Source: Motacilla alba alba
Taxonomy: Eukaryota > Chordata > Aves > Passeriformes > Motacillidae
Length of the DNA: 64,000 nucleotides
Direction of reading: 5' to 3'
Assembly: GCF_015832195.1 (NCBI RefSeq)
Contig: NC_052017.1
Span: 55,396,152 to 55,460,151, forward strand
Below are positions 21,968 to 33,778 of the stretch, in pieces (the stretch's first letter is position 1; each line of letters starts with the position of its first letter). Below the pieces are notes generated by a model. That model searched no databases, had not been told where the DNA came from, and was given only the letters and a program-made list of their open reading frames with translations. The position numbers and the translations under genes are program-made.

Positions 21968-23100
21968 GTGCAGTGCAAAAGACCAAAAGAGGCAAGAAGT
22001 GACTTCAGAGACAATGCACGAGCAGGGGAAATCATCAAGGAGCAAGACAGGAGTGAGAGGGTAAGAGATGCGGGACATGGCGTAGAGAGTGAAAAAAGAA
22101 CAAGAAACATCTCCCAAATGAATGGCAGCAAATGGCATGAGATGCCATGAGGTGCAGGGACACGGAGCAAAGCTGGCCCCATTGATTCCCTTTGAAATCG
22201 CAAGCTTCCCATTCCCTTCCCAAAACAGAAATCTTTTCTGGCAGGGAAAAAGATCTTGCAACAGAGAAAAGAAAGACGGAAAACACTCAGGCAATGAGAT
22301 ATCATCAAATGCAGTGCAATTAAAAAATAATACCCAAAACCCGGTAATTTCAGACATGTGCGGACTGCAATCACTTAGTCTGTAATCAATGGAGGTGCAA
22401 GGCAGAGGGCCCAACAAGGCCAAAACTGACCTGACAGATGCTGCAAAATCAGGGGGAAAAAAATCAAAGAGCAAGACGCAACTCAGAAGAGAAGAAAGGA
22501 TGGACTAGGCATAGAGAGTGAATACAAATAGTTCTTCTCCCCATTGGAAGACATCAAATGGCATGGAATGCCATGAGGTGCAGGGATATGGAGCAAAGCT
22601 GGCCCAATTGATTCCCTTTGAAATTGCAAGCTTTCCATTCCCTTCCATTCACAAAGTCCTTTTGGGAAGGGACACGAAAAATCGCGCAAAAGGAAGGCTC
22701 ACAAATGCTGAGGAAAGGAGACATGATCAAATGCAATGCAACTGAAAATAAAAGCAAAACCCAGACATTTCGGACATGGAGGGACTACAAGCGATTGGTC
22801 AGCCAAATCTTGAGGGGCAGTGCAGAGGGCCCAACAAGGCCAAAACTGACCTGACTGATGCTGCAAAATAAGGGGGAAAAAAATCAAAGAGCAAGACGCA
22901 ACACAGAAGAGAAGAAAGGATGGACTAGGCATAGAGAGTGAATAAAAATATTTCTTCTCCCTATTGGAAGACATTAAATGGCTTCGAATGCCATGAGGTG
23001 CAGGGACATGGAGCAAAGCTGGCCCCATTGATTCCCTTTGAAATCGCAAGCTTTCCATTCCCTTCCATTCACAAAGTCCTTTTGGGAAGGGACACGAAAA
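21850..23100 (+). repeat. 1,688 bp tandem duplication, copy 1
   Basis: Recurs at +1,688 bp (about 23.54-24.79 kb) with the rare GTGAATAAAAATATTTC/CTCCCTATTGG pair. That pair is found nowhere else in the window, so the two copies come from one event. Confidence 0.85.
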
Positions 23101-23655
23101 ATCGCGCAAAAGGAAGGCTCACAAATGCTGAGGAAAGGAGACATGATCAAATGCAATGCAACTGAAAATAAAAGCAAAACCCAGACATTTCGGACATGGA
23201 GGGACTACAAGCGATTGGTCAGCCAAATCATGAGGGGCAGTGCAGAGGGCCCAACAAGGCCAAAACTGACCTGACTGATGCTGCAAAATAAGGGGGAAAA
23301 AAATCAAAGAGCAAGACGCAACACAGAAGAGAAGAAAGGATGGACTAGGCATAGAGAGTGAATACAAATAGTTCTTCTCCCCATTGGAAGACATTAAATG
23401 GCTTCGAATGCCATGAGGTGCAGGGACATGGAGCAAAGCTGGCCCAATTGATTCCCTTTGAAATTGCAAGCTTTCCATTCCCTTCCATTCACAAAGTCCT
23501 TTTGGGAAGGGACACGAAAGATCGCGCAAGAGGAAGGCTCACAAATGCTGAGGAAAGGAGATATGATCAAATGCAATGCAATTGAAAACTAAAAGCCAAA
23601 ACCCAGACATTTTGGACATGGAGGGACTACAAGGATTGGTCAGCCAAATCATGAG
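21968..23655 (+). repeat. Block 14: 4 monomers (B-C-A-A), 1,688 bp
   Basis: B matches block 10 at +5,457 bp. The last A contains GTGAATAAAAATATTTC and CTCCCTATTGG (about 22.94-22.97 kb), a rare double marker found once more at 24.63 kb. CGAAAGATCGCGC at about 23.52 kb is private. Confidence 0.93.
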
Positions 23656-24750
23656 GTGCAGTGCAAAAGACCAAAAGAGGCAAGAAGTGACTTCAGAGAC
23701 AATGCACGAGCAGGGGAAATCATCAAGGAGCAAGACAGGAGTGAGAGGGTAAGAGATGCGGGACATGGCGTAGAGAGTGAAAAAAGAACAAGAAACATCT
23801 CCCAAATGAATGGCAGCAAATGGCATGAGATGCCATGAGGTGCAGGGACACGGAGCAAAGCTGGCCCCATTGATTCCCTTTGAAATCGCAAGCTTCCCAT
23901 TCCCTTCCCAAAACAGAAATCTTTTCTGGCAGGGAAAAAGATCTTGCAACAGAGAAAAGAAAGACGGAAAACACTCAGGCAATGAGATATCATCAAATGC
24001 AGTGCAATTAAAAAATAATACCCAAAACCCGGTAATTTCAGACATGTGCGGACTGCAATCACTTAGTCTGTAATCAATGGAGGTGCAAGGCAGAGGGCCC
24101 AACAAGGCCAAAACTGACCTGACAGATGCTGCAAAATCAGGGGGAAAAAAATCAAAGAGCAAGACGCAACTCAGAAGAGAAGAAAGGATGGACTAGGCAT
24201 AGAGAGTGAATACAAATAGTTCTTCTCCCCATTGGAAGACATCAAATGGCATGGAATGCCATGAGGTGCAGGGATATGGAGCAAAGCTGGCCCAATTGAT
24301 TCCCTTTGAAATTGCAAGCTTTCCATTCCCTTCCATTCACAAAGTCCTTTTGGGAAGGGACACGAAAAATCGCGCAAAAGGAAGGCTCACAAATGCTGAG
24401 GAAAGGAGACATGATCAAATGCAATGCAACTGAAAATAAAAGCAAAACCCAGACATTTCGGACATGGAGGGACTACAAGCGATTGGTCAGCCAAATCTTG
24501 AGGGGCAGTGCAGAGGGCCCAACAAGGCCAAAACTGACCTGACTGATGCTGCAAAATAAGGGGGAAAAAAATCAAAGAGCAAGACGCAACACAGAAGAGA
24601 AGAAAGGATGGACTAGGCATAGAGAGTGAATAAAAATATTTCTTCTCCCTATTGGAAGACATTAAATGGCTTCGAATGCCATGAGGTGCAGGGACATGGA
24701 GCAAAGCTGGCCCCATTGATTCCCTTTGAAATCGCAAGCTTTCCATTCCC
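23540..24750 (+). repeat. 1,688 bp tandem duplication, copy 2
   Basis: Second copy. It ends before TTCAATTTACAAAG, where copy 1 has TTCCATTCACAAAG. Confidence 0.85.
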
Positions 24751-24923
24751 TTCAATTTACAAAGTCCTTTTGGGAAGGGACACGAAAAATCGCGCAAGAG
24801 GAAGGCTCACAAATGCTGAGGAAAGGAGATATGATCAAATGCAATGCAATTGAAAACTAAAAGCCAAAACCCAGACATTTTGGACATGGAGGGACTACAA
24901 GGATTGGTCAGCCAAATCATGAG
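23656..24923 (+). repeat. Block 15: 3 monomers (B-C-A), 1,268 bp
   Basis: Standard B and C. The A monomer repeats the GTGAATAAAAATATTTC/CTCCCTATTGG marker 1,688 bp after block 14, then has TTCAATTTACAAAG, first seen here and recurring at 27.71, 28.97 and 35.71 kb before B'' units. Confidence 0.93.
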
Positions 24924-27260
24924 GTGCAGTGCAAAAGACCAAAAGAGGCAAGAAGTGACTTCAGAGACAATGCACGAGCAGGGGAAATCATCAAGGAGCA
25001 AGACAGGAGTGAGAGGGTAAGAGATGCGGGACATGGCGTAGAGAGTGAAAAAAGAACAAGAAACATCTCCCAAATGAATGGTATCAAATGGCATGAGATG
25101 CCATGAGGTGCAGGGACACGGAGCAAAGCTGGCCCCATTGATTCCCTTTGAAATCGCAAGCTTTCCATTCCCTTCCCAAAAAGAAAATCTTTTCTGGCAG
25201 GGAAAAAGGACTTGCAACAGAGAAAAGAAAGACGGAAAACACTCAGGCAATGAGATATCATCAAATGCAGTGCAATTAAAAAATAAAACCCAAAACCCGG
25301 TAATTTCAGACATGTGCGCACTGCAATCACTTAGTCTGTAATCAATGGAGGTGCAAGGCAGAGGGCCCAACAAGGCCAAAACTGACCTGACAGATGCTGC
25401 AAAATCAGGGGGAAAAAATCAAAGAGCAAGACGCAACTCAGAAGAGAAGAAAGGATGGACTGGACATAGAGAGTGAATACAAATAGTTCTTCTCCCCATT
25501 GGAAGACATTAAATGGCTTCGAATGCCATGAGGTGCAGGGACATGGAGCAAAGCTGGCCCCATTGATTCCCTTTGAAATCGCAAGCTTTCCATTCCCTTC
25601 AATTCACAAAGTCCTTTTGGGAAGGGACACGAAAAATCGCGCAAAAGGAAGGCTCACAAATGCTGAGGAAAGGAGACATGATCAAATGCAATGCAACTGA
25701 AAATAAAAGCAAAACCCAGACATTTCGGACATGGAGGGACTACAAGCGATTGGTCAGCCAAATCTTGAGGGGCAGTGCAGAGGGCCCAACAAGGCCAAAA
25801 CTGACCTGACTGATGCTGCAAAATAAGGGGGAAAAAAATCAAAGAGCAAGACGCAACTCAGAAGAGAAGAAAGGATGGACTAGGCATAGAGAGTGAATAC
25901 AAATAGTTCTTCTCCCCATTGGAAGACATCAAATGGCATGGAATGCCATGAGGTGCAGGGACATGGAGCAAAGCTTGCCCAATTGATTCCCTTTGAAATT
26001 GCAAGCTTTCCATTCCCTTCCATTCACAAAGTCCTTTTGGGAAGGGACACGAAAAATCGCGCAAGAGGAAGGCTCACAAATGCTGAGGAAAGGAGATATG
26101 ATCAAATGCAATGCAATTGAAAACTAAAAGCCAAAACCCAGACATTTTGGACATGGAGGGACTACAAGGATTGGTCAGCCAAATCATGAGGTGCAGTGCA
26201 AAAGACCAAAAGAGGCAAGAAGTGACTTCAGAGACAATGCACGAGCAGGGGAAATCATCAAGGAGCAAGACAGGAGTGAGAGGGTAAGAGATGCGGGACA
26301 TGGCGTAGAGAGTGAAAAAAGAACAAGAAACATCTCCCAAATGAATGGCAGCAAATGGCATGAGATGCCATGAGGTGCAGGGACACGGAGCAAAGCTGGC
26401 CCCATTGATTCCCTTTGAAATCGCAAGCTTCCCATTCCCTTCCCAAAACAGAAATATTTTCTGGCAGGGAAAAAGAACTTGCAACAGAGAAAAGAAAGAC
26501 GGAAAACACTCAGGCAATGAGATATCATCAAATGCAGTGCAATTAAAAAATAAAACCCAAAACCCGGTAATTTCAGACATGTGCGCACTGCAATCACTTA
26601 GTCTGTAATCAATGGAGGTGCAAGGCAGAGGGCCCAACAAGGCCAAACCTGACCTGACAGATGCTGCAAAATCAGGGGGAAAAAAATCAAAGAGCAAGAC
26701 GCAACTCAGAAGAGAAGAAAGGATGGACTAGGCATAGAGAGTGAATACAAATAGTTCTTCTCCCCATTGGAAGACATCAAATGGCATGGAATGCCATGAG
26801 GTGCAGGGATATGGAGCAAAGCTGGCCCAATTGATTCCCTTTGAAATTGCAAGCTTTCCATTCCCTTCCATTCACAAAGTCCTTTTGGGAAGGGACACGA
26901 AAAATCGCGCAAAAGGAAGGCTCACAAATGCTGAGGAAAGGAGACATGATCAAATGCAATGCAACTGAAAATAAAAGCAAAACCCAGACATTTCGGACAT
27001 GGAGGGACTACAAGCGATTGGTCAGCCAAATCTTGAGGGGCAGTGCAGAGGGCCCAACAAGGCCAAAACTGACCTGACTGATGCTGCAAAATAAGGGGGA
27101 AAAAAATCAAAGAGCAAGACGCAACTCAGAAGAGAAGAAAGGATGGACTAGGCATAGAGAGTGAATACAAATAGTTCTTCTCCCCATTGGAAGACATTAA
27201 ATGGCTTCGAATGCCATGAGGTGCAGGGACATGGAGCAAAGCTGGCCCAATTGATTCCCT
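24760..27260 (+). repeat. 4,222 bp offset duplication, copy 1
   Basis: Landmarks in this 2.5 kb stretch recur at +4,222 bp (4,216 after the 6 bp deletion in the second copy), including the GGACTGGACATAG marker. The two copies are separated by blocks 17-18. Confidence 0.8.
24924..26190 (+). repeat. Block 16: 3 monomers (B''-C-A), 1,267 bp
   Basis: The B'' subtype has GGTATCAAATGG, CTTTCCATTCCC, CCCAAAAAGAAAATC and AAAAGGACTTGC. C has the GCGCACTGC spelling, the first of a regional series. GGACTGGACATAG at about 25.46 kb is shared only with 29.68 kb. Confidence 0.93.
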
Positions 27261-27878
27261 TTGAAATCGCAAGCTTTCCATTCCCTTCCATTCACAAAGT
27301 CCTTTTGGGAAGGGACACGAAAAATCGCGCAAAAGGAAGGCTCACAAATGCTGAGGAAAGGAGACATGATCAAATGCAATGCAACTGAAAATAAAAGCAA
27401 AACCCAGACATTTCGGACATGGAGGGACTACAAGCGATTGGTCAGCCAAATCATGAGGGGCAGTGCAGAGGGCCCAACAAGGCCAAAACTGACCTGACTG
27501 ATGCTGCAAAATAAGGGGGAAAAAAATCAAAGAGCAAGACGCAACACAGAAGAGAAGAAAGGATGGACTAGGCATAGAGAGTGAATACAAATAGTTCTTC
27601 TCCCCATTGGAAGACATCAAATGGCATGGAATGCCATGAGGTGCAGGGATATGGAGCAAAGCTGGCCCAATTGATTCCCTTTGAAATTGCAAGCTTTCCA
27701 TTCCCTTCAATTTACAAAGTCCTTTTGGGAAGGGACACGAAAAATCGCGCAAAAGGAAGGCTCACAAATGCTGAGGAAAGGAGATATGATCAAATGCAAT
27801 GCAATTGAAAACTAAAAGCCAAAACCCAGACATTTTGGACATGGAGGGACTACAAGGATTGGTCAGCCAAATCATGAG
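26191..27878 (+). repeat. Block 17: 4 monomers (B-C-A-A), 1,688 bp
   Basis: B with private GAAATATTTTCTGG and AAAAGAACTTGC (the second halfway towards B''). C has GCGCACTGC and CCAAACCTGACC. The A run has AAATCTTGAGG, and the last A has ATATGGAGC with TTCAATTTACAAAG. Confidence 0.92.
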
Positions 27879-29145
27879 GTGCAGTGCAAAAGACCAAAAG
27901 AGGCAAGAAGTGACTTCAGAGACAATGCACGAGCAGGGGAAATCATCAAGGAGCAAGACAGGAGTGAGAGGGTAAGAGATGCGGGACATGGCGTAGAGAG
28001 TGAAAAAAGAACAAGAAACATCTCCCAAATGAATGGTATCAAATGGCATGAGATGCCATGAGGTGCAGGGACACGGAGCAAAGCTGGCCCCATTGATTCC
28101 CTTTGAAATCGCAAGCTTTCCATTCCCTTCCCAAAAAGAAAATCTTTTCTGGCAGGGAAAAAGGACTTGCAACAGAGAAAAGAAAGACGGAAAACACTCA
28201 GGCAATGAGATATCATCAAATGCAGTGCAATTAAAAAATAATACCCAAAACCCGGTAATTTCAGACATGTGCGCACTGCAATCACTTAGTCTGTAATCAA
28301 TGGAGGTGCAAGGCAGAGGGCCCAACAAGGCCAAAACTGACCTGACTGATGCTGCAAAATCAGGGGGAAAAAATCAAAGAGCAAGACGCAACTCAGAAGA
28401 GAAGAAAGGATGGACTAGACATAGAGAGTGAATACAAATAGTTCTTCTCCCCATTGGAAGACATTAAATGGCTTCGAATGCCATGAGGTGCAGGGACATG
28501 GAGCAAAGCTGGCCCCATTGATTCCCTTTGAAATCGCAAGCTTTCCATTCCCTTCCATTCACAAAGTCCTTTTGGGAAGGGACACGAAAAATCGCGCAAA
28601 AGGAAGGCTCACAAATGCTGAGGAAAGGAGACATGATCAAATGCAATGCAACTGAAAATAAAAGCAAAACCCAGACATTTCGGACATGGAGGGACTACAA
28701 GCGATTGGTCAGCCAAATCATGAGGGGCAGTGCAGAGGGCCCAACAAGGCCAAAACTGACCTGACTGATGCTGCAAAATAAGGGGGAAAAAAATCAAAGA
28801 GCAAGACGCAACACAGAAGAGAAGAAAGGATGGACTAGGCATAGAGAGTGAATACAAATAGTTCTTCTCCCCATTGGAAGACATCAAATGGCATGGAATG
28901 CCATGAGGTGCAGGGATATGGAGCAAAGCTGGCCCAATTGATTCCCTTTGAAATTGCAAGCTTTCCATTCCCTTCAATTTACAAAGTCCTTTTGGGAAGG
29001 GACACGAAAAATCGCGCAAGAGGAAGGCTCACAAATGCTGAGGAAAGGAGATATGATCAAATGCAATGCAATTGAAAACTAAAAGCCAAAACCCAGACAT
29101 TTTGGACATGGAGGGACTACAAGGATTGGTCAGCCAAATCATGAG
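27879..29145 (+). repeat. Block 18: 3 monomers (B''-C-A), 1,267 bp
   Basis: B'' as in block 16 but with AATAATACCC. C with GCGCACTGC and CTGACTGATGC. GACTAGACATAG appears here for the first time and becomes common after 36 kb. Confidence 0.93.
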
Positions 29146-31476
29146 GTGCAGTGCAAAAGACCAAAAGAGGCAAGAAGTGACTTCAGAGACAATGCACGAG
29201 CAGGGGAAATCATCAAGGAGCAAGACAGGAGTGAGAGGGTAAGAGATGCGGGACATGGCGTAGAGAGTGAAAAAAGAACAAGAAACATCTCCCAAATGAA
29301 TGGTATCAAATGGCATGAGATGCCATGAGGTGCAGGGACACGGAGCAAAGCTGGCCCCATTGATTCCCTTTGAAATCGCAAGCTTTCCATTCCCTTCCCA
29401 AAAAGAAAATCTTTTCTGGCAGGGAAAAAGGACTTGCAACAGAGAAAAGAAAGACGGAAAACACTCAGGCAATGAGATATCATCAAATGCAGTGCAATTA
29501 AAAAATAAAACCCAAAACCCGGTAATTTCAGACATGTGCGCACTGCAATCATTTAGTCTGTAATCAATGGAGGTGCAAGGCAGAGGGCCCAACAAGGCCA
29601 AAACTGACCTGACTGATGCTGCAAAATCAGGGGGAAAAAATCAAAGAGCAAGACGCAACTCAGAAGAGAAGAAAGGATGGACTGGACATAGAGAGTGAAT
29701 ACAAATAGTTCTTCTCCCCATTGGAAGACATTAAATGGCTTCGAATGCCATGAGGTGCAGGGACATGGAGCAAAGCTGGCCCCATTGATTCCCTTTGAAA
29801 TCGCAAGCTTTCCATTCCCTTCAATTCACAAAGTCCTTTTGGGAAGGGACACGAAAAATCGCGCAAAAGGAAGGCTCACAAATGCTGAGGAAAGGAGACA
29901 TGATCAAATGCAATGCAACTGAAAATAAAAGCAAAACCCAGACATTTCGGACATGGAGGGACTACAAGCGATTGGTCAGCCAAATCTTGAGGGGCAGTGC
30001 AGAGGGCCCAACAAGGCCAAAACTGACCTGACTGATGCTGCAAAATAAGGGGGAAAAAAATCAAAGAGCAAGACGCAACTCAGAAGAGAAGAAAGGATGG
30101 ACTAGGCATAGAGAGTGAATACAAATAGTTCTTCTCCCCATTGGAAGACATCAAATGGCATGGAATGCCATGAGGTGCAGGGACATGGAGCAAAGCTCGC
30201 CCAATTGATTCCCTTTGAAATTGCAAGCTTTCCATTCCCTTCCATTCACAAAGTCCTTTTGGGAAGGGACACGAAAAATTGCGCAAGAGGAAGGCTCACA
30301 AATGCTGAGGAAAGGAGATATGATCAAATGCAATGCAATTGAAAACTAAAAGCCAAAACCCAGACATTTTGGACATGGAGGGACTACAAGGATTGGTCAG
30401 CCAAATCATGAGGTGCAGTGCAAAAGACCAAAAGAGGCAAGAAGTGACTTCAGAGACAATGCACGAGCAGGGGAAATCATCAAGGAGCAAGACAGGAGTG
30501 AGAGGGTAAGAGATGCGGGACATGGCGTAGAGAGTGAAAAAAGAACAAGAAACATCTCCCAAATGAATGGCAGCAAATGGCATGAGATGCCATGAGGTGC
30601 AGGGACACGGAGCAAAGCTGGCCCCATTGATTCCCTTTGAAATCGCAAGCTTCCCATTCCCTTCCCAAAACAGAAATCTTTTCTGGCAGGGAAAAAGATC
30701 TTGCAACAGAGAAAAGAAAGACGGAAAACACTCAGGCAATGAGATATCATCAAATGCAGTGCAATTAAAAAATAATACCCAAAACCCGGTAATTTCAGAC
30801 ATGTGCGCACTGCAATCACTTAGTCTGTAATCAATGGAGGTGCAAGGCAGAGGGCCCAACAAGGCCAAACCTGACCTGACAGATGCTGCAAAATCAGGGG
30901 GAAAAAAATCAAAGAGCAAGACGCAACTCAGAAGAGAAGAAAGGATGGACTAGGCATAGAGAGTGAATACAAATAGTTCTTCTCCCCATTGGAAGACATC
31001 AAATGGCATGGAATGCCATGAGGTGCAGGGATATGGAGCAAAGCTGGCCCAATTGATTCCCTTTGAAATTGCAAGCTTTCCATTCCCTTCCATTCACAAA
31101 GTCCTTTTGGGAAGGGACACGAAAAATCGCGCAAGGCTCACAAATGCTGAGGAAAGGAGACATGATCAAATGCAATGCAACTGAAAATAAAAGCAAAACC
31201 CAGACATTTCGGACATGGAGGGACTACAAGCGATTGGTCAGCCAAATCTTGAGGGGCAGTGCAGAGGGCCCAACAAGGCCAAAACTGACCTGACTGATGC
31301 TGCAAAATAAGGGGGAAAAAAATCAAAGAGCAAGACGCAACTCAGAAGAGAAGAAAGGATGGACTAGGCATAGAGAGTGAATACAAATAGTTCTTCTCCC
31401 CATTGGAAGACATTAAATGGCTTCGAATGCCATGAGGTGCAGGGACATGGAGCAAAGCTGGCCCCATTGATTCCCT
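28980..31476 (+). repeat. 4,222 bp offset duplication, copy 2
   Basis: Second copy, with private ATCATTTAGTC, AAAGCTCGCCC, AAATTGCGC and the 6 bp deletion at about 31134. These arose after the duplication or were lost from copy 1. Confidence 0.8.
29146..30412 (+). repeat. Block 19: 3 monomers (B''-C-A), 1,267 bp
   Basis: Near copy of block 16 at +4,222 bp, including GGACTGGACATAG. Private changes: ATCATTTAGTCTG in C, AAAGCTCGCCC at about 30.19 kb and AAAATTGCGC at about 30.28 kb. Confidence 0.93.
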
Positions 31477-32513
31477 TTGAAATCGCAAGCTTTCCATTCC
31501 CTTCAATTCACAAAGTCCTTTTGGGAAGGGACACGAAAAATCGCGCAAAAGGAAGGCTCACAAATGCTGAGGAAAGGAGACATGATCAAATGCAATGCAA
31601 CTGAAATAAAAGCAAAACCCAGACATTTCGGACATGGAGGGACTACAAGCGATTGGTCAGCCAAATCATGAGGGGCAGTGCAGAGGGCCCAACAAGGCCA
31701 AAACTGACCTGACTGATGCTGCAAAATAAGGGGGAAAAAAATCAAAGAGCAAGACGCAACACAGAAGAGAAGAAAGGATGGACTAGGCATAGAGAGTGAA
31801 TACAAATAGTTCTTCTCCCCATTGGAAGACATTAAATGGCTTCGAATGCCATGAGGTGCAGGGACATGGAGCAAAGCTGGCCCAATTGATTCCCTTTGAA
31901 ATCGCAAGCTTTCCATTCCCTTCCATTCACAAAGTCCTTTTGGGAAGGGACACGAAAAATCGCGCAAAAGGAAGGCTCACAAATGCTGAGGAAAGGAGAC
32001 ATGATCAAATGCAATGCAACTGAAAATAAAAGCAAAACCCAGACATTTCGGACATGGAGGGACTACAAGCGATTGGTCAGCCAAATCATGAGGGGCAGTG
32101 CAGAGGGCCCAACAAGGCCAAAACTGACCTGACTGATGCTGCAAAATAAGGGGGAAAAAAATCAAAGAGCAAGACGCAACACAGAAGAGAAGAAAGGATG
32201 GACTAGGCATAGAGAGTGAATACAAATAGTTCTTCTCCCCATTGGAAGACATCAAATGGCATGGAATGCCATGAGGTGCAGGGACATGGAGCAAAGCTTG
32301 CCCAATTGATTCCCTTTGAAATTGCAAGCTTTCCATTCCCTTCCATTCACAAAGTCCTTTTGGGAAGGGACACGAAAAATCGCGCAAGAGGAAGGCTCAC
32401 AAATGCTGAGGAAAGGAGATATGATCAAATGCAATGCAATTGAAAACTAAAAGCCAAAACCCAGACATTTTGGACATGGAGGGACTACAAGGATTGGTCA
32501 GCCAAATCATGAG
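30413..32513 (+). repeat. Block 20: 5 monomers with a 6 bp deletion, 2,101 bp
   Basis: Standard B, C with GCGCACTGC. At about 31132-31140 CGCAAAAGGAAGGCTC is shortened to CGCAAGGCTC, a 6 bp loss within an AAGGAAGG slippage tract. Three A monomers follow the C. One junction reads CTGAAATAAAAGC. Confidence 0.93.
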
Positions 32514-33778
32514 GTGCAGTGCAAAAGACCAAAAGAGGCAAGAAGTGACTTCAGAGACAATGCACGAGCAGGGGAAATCATCAAGGAGCAAGACAGGAGT
32601 GAGAGGGTAAGAGATGCGGGACATGGCGTAGAGAGTGAAAAAAGAACAAGAAACATCTCCCAAATGAATGGCAGCAAATGGCATGAGATGCCATGAGGTG
32701 CAGGGACACGGAGCAAAGCTGGCCCCATTGATTCCCTTTGAAATCGCAAGCTTCCCATTCCCTTCCCAAAACAGAAATCTTTTCTGGCAGGGAAAAAGAT
32801 CTTGCAACAGAGAAAAGAAAGACGGAAAACACTCAGGCAATGAGATATCATCAAATGCAGTGCAATTAAAAAATAATACCCAAAACCCGGTAATTTCAGA
32901 CATGTGCGCACTGCAATCACTTAGTCTGTAATCAATGGAGGTGCAAGGCAGAGGGCCCAACAAGGCCAAACCTGACCTGACAGATGCTGCAAAATCAGGG
33001 GGAAAAAAATCAAAGAGCAAGACGCAACTCAGAAGAGAAGAAAGGATGGACTAGGCATAGAGAGTGAATACAAATAGTTCTTCTCCCCATTGGAAGACAT
33101 CAAATGGCTTCGAATGCCATGAGGTGCAGGGACATGGAGCAAAGCTGGCCCCATTGATTCCCTTTGAAATCGCAAGCTTTCCATTCCCTTCCATTCACAA
33201 AGTCCTTTTGGGAAGGGACACGAAAAATCGCGCAAAAGGAAGGCTCACAATGCTGAGGAAAGGAGACATGATCAAATGCAATGCAACTGAAAATAAAAGC
33301 AAAACCCAGACATTTCGGACATGGAGGGACTACAAGCGATTGGTCAGCCAAATCATGAGGGGCAGTGCAGAGGGCCCAACAAGGCCAAAACTGACCTGAC
33401 TGATGCTGCAAAATCAGGGGGAAAAAAATCAAAGAGCAAGACGCAACTCAGAAGAGAAGAAAGGATGGACTAGGCATAAAGAGTGAATACAAATAGTTCT
33501 TCTCCCCATTGGAAGACATCAAATGGCATGGAATGCCATGAGGTGCAGGGACATGGAGCAAAGCTGGCCCCATTGATTCCCTTTGAAATCGCAAGCTTTC
33601 CATTCCCTTCCATTCACAAAGTCCTTTTGGGAAGGGACACGAAAAATCGCGCAAAAGGAAGGCTCACAAATGCTGAGGAAAGGAGACATGATCAAATGCA
33701 ATGCAACTGAAAATAAAAGCAAAACCCAGACATTTTGGACATGGAGGGACTACAAGGATTGGTCAGCCAAATCATGAG
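32514..33778 (+). repeat. Block 21: 3 monomers (B-C-A), 1,265 bp
   Basis: Standard B, C with GCGCACTGC and CCAAACCTGACC. CACAATGCTGAGG at about 33247 lacks one A. GGCATAAAGAGTG at about 33473 is private. The last A ends ATAAAAGCAAAACCC although it precedes B, unlike the usual AACTAAAAGCC pre-B form. Confidence 0.92.

Larger units (their letters stand above)
17410..22712 (+). repeat. 5.46 kb tandem duplication I, copy 2
   Basis: Second copy of the 12.0-17.25 kb segment, directly following it. The offset is 5,492 before and 5,457 after the small deletion at about 17617. Contains blocks 12 and 13, and the B-C part of block 14. Confidence 0.9.
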
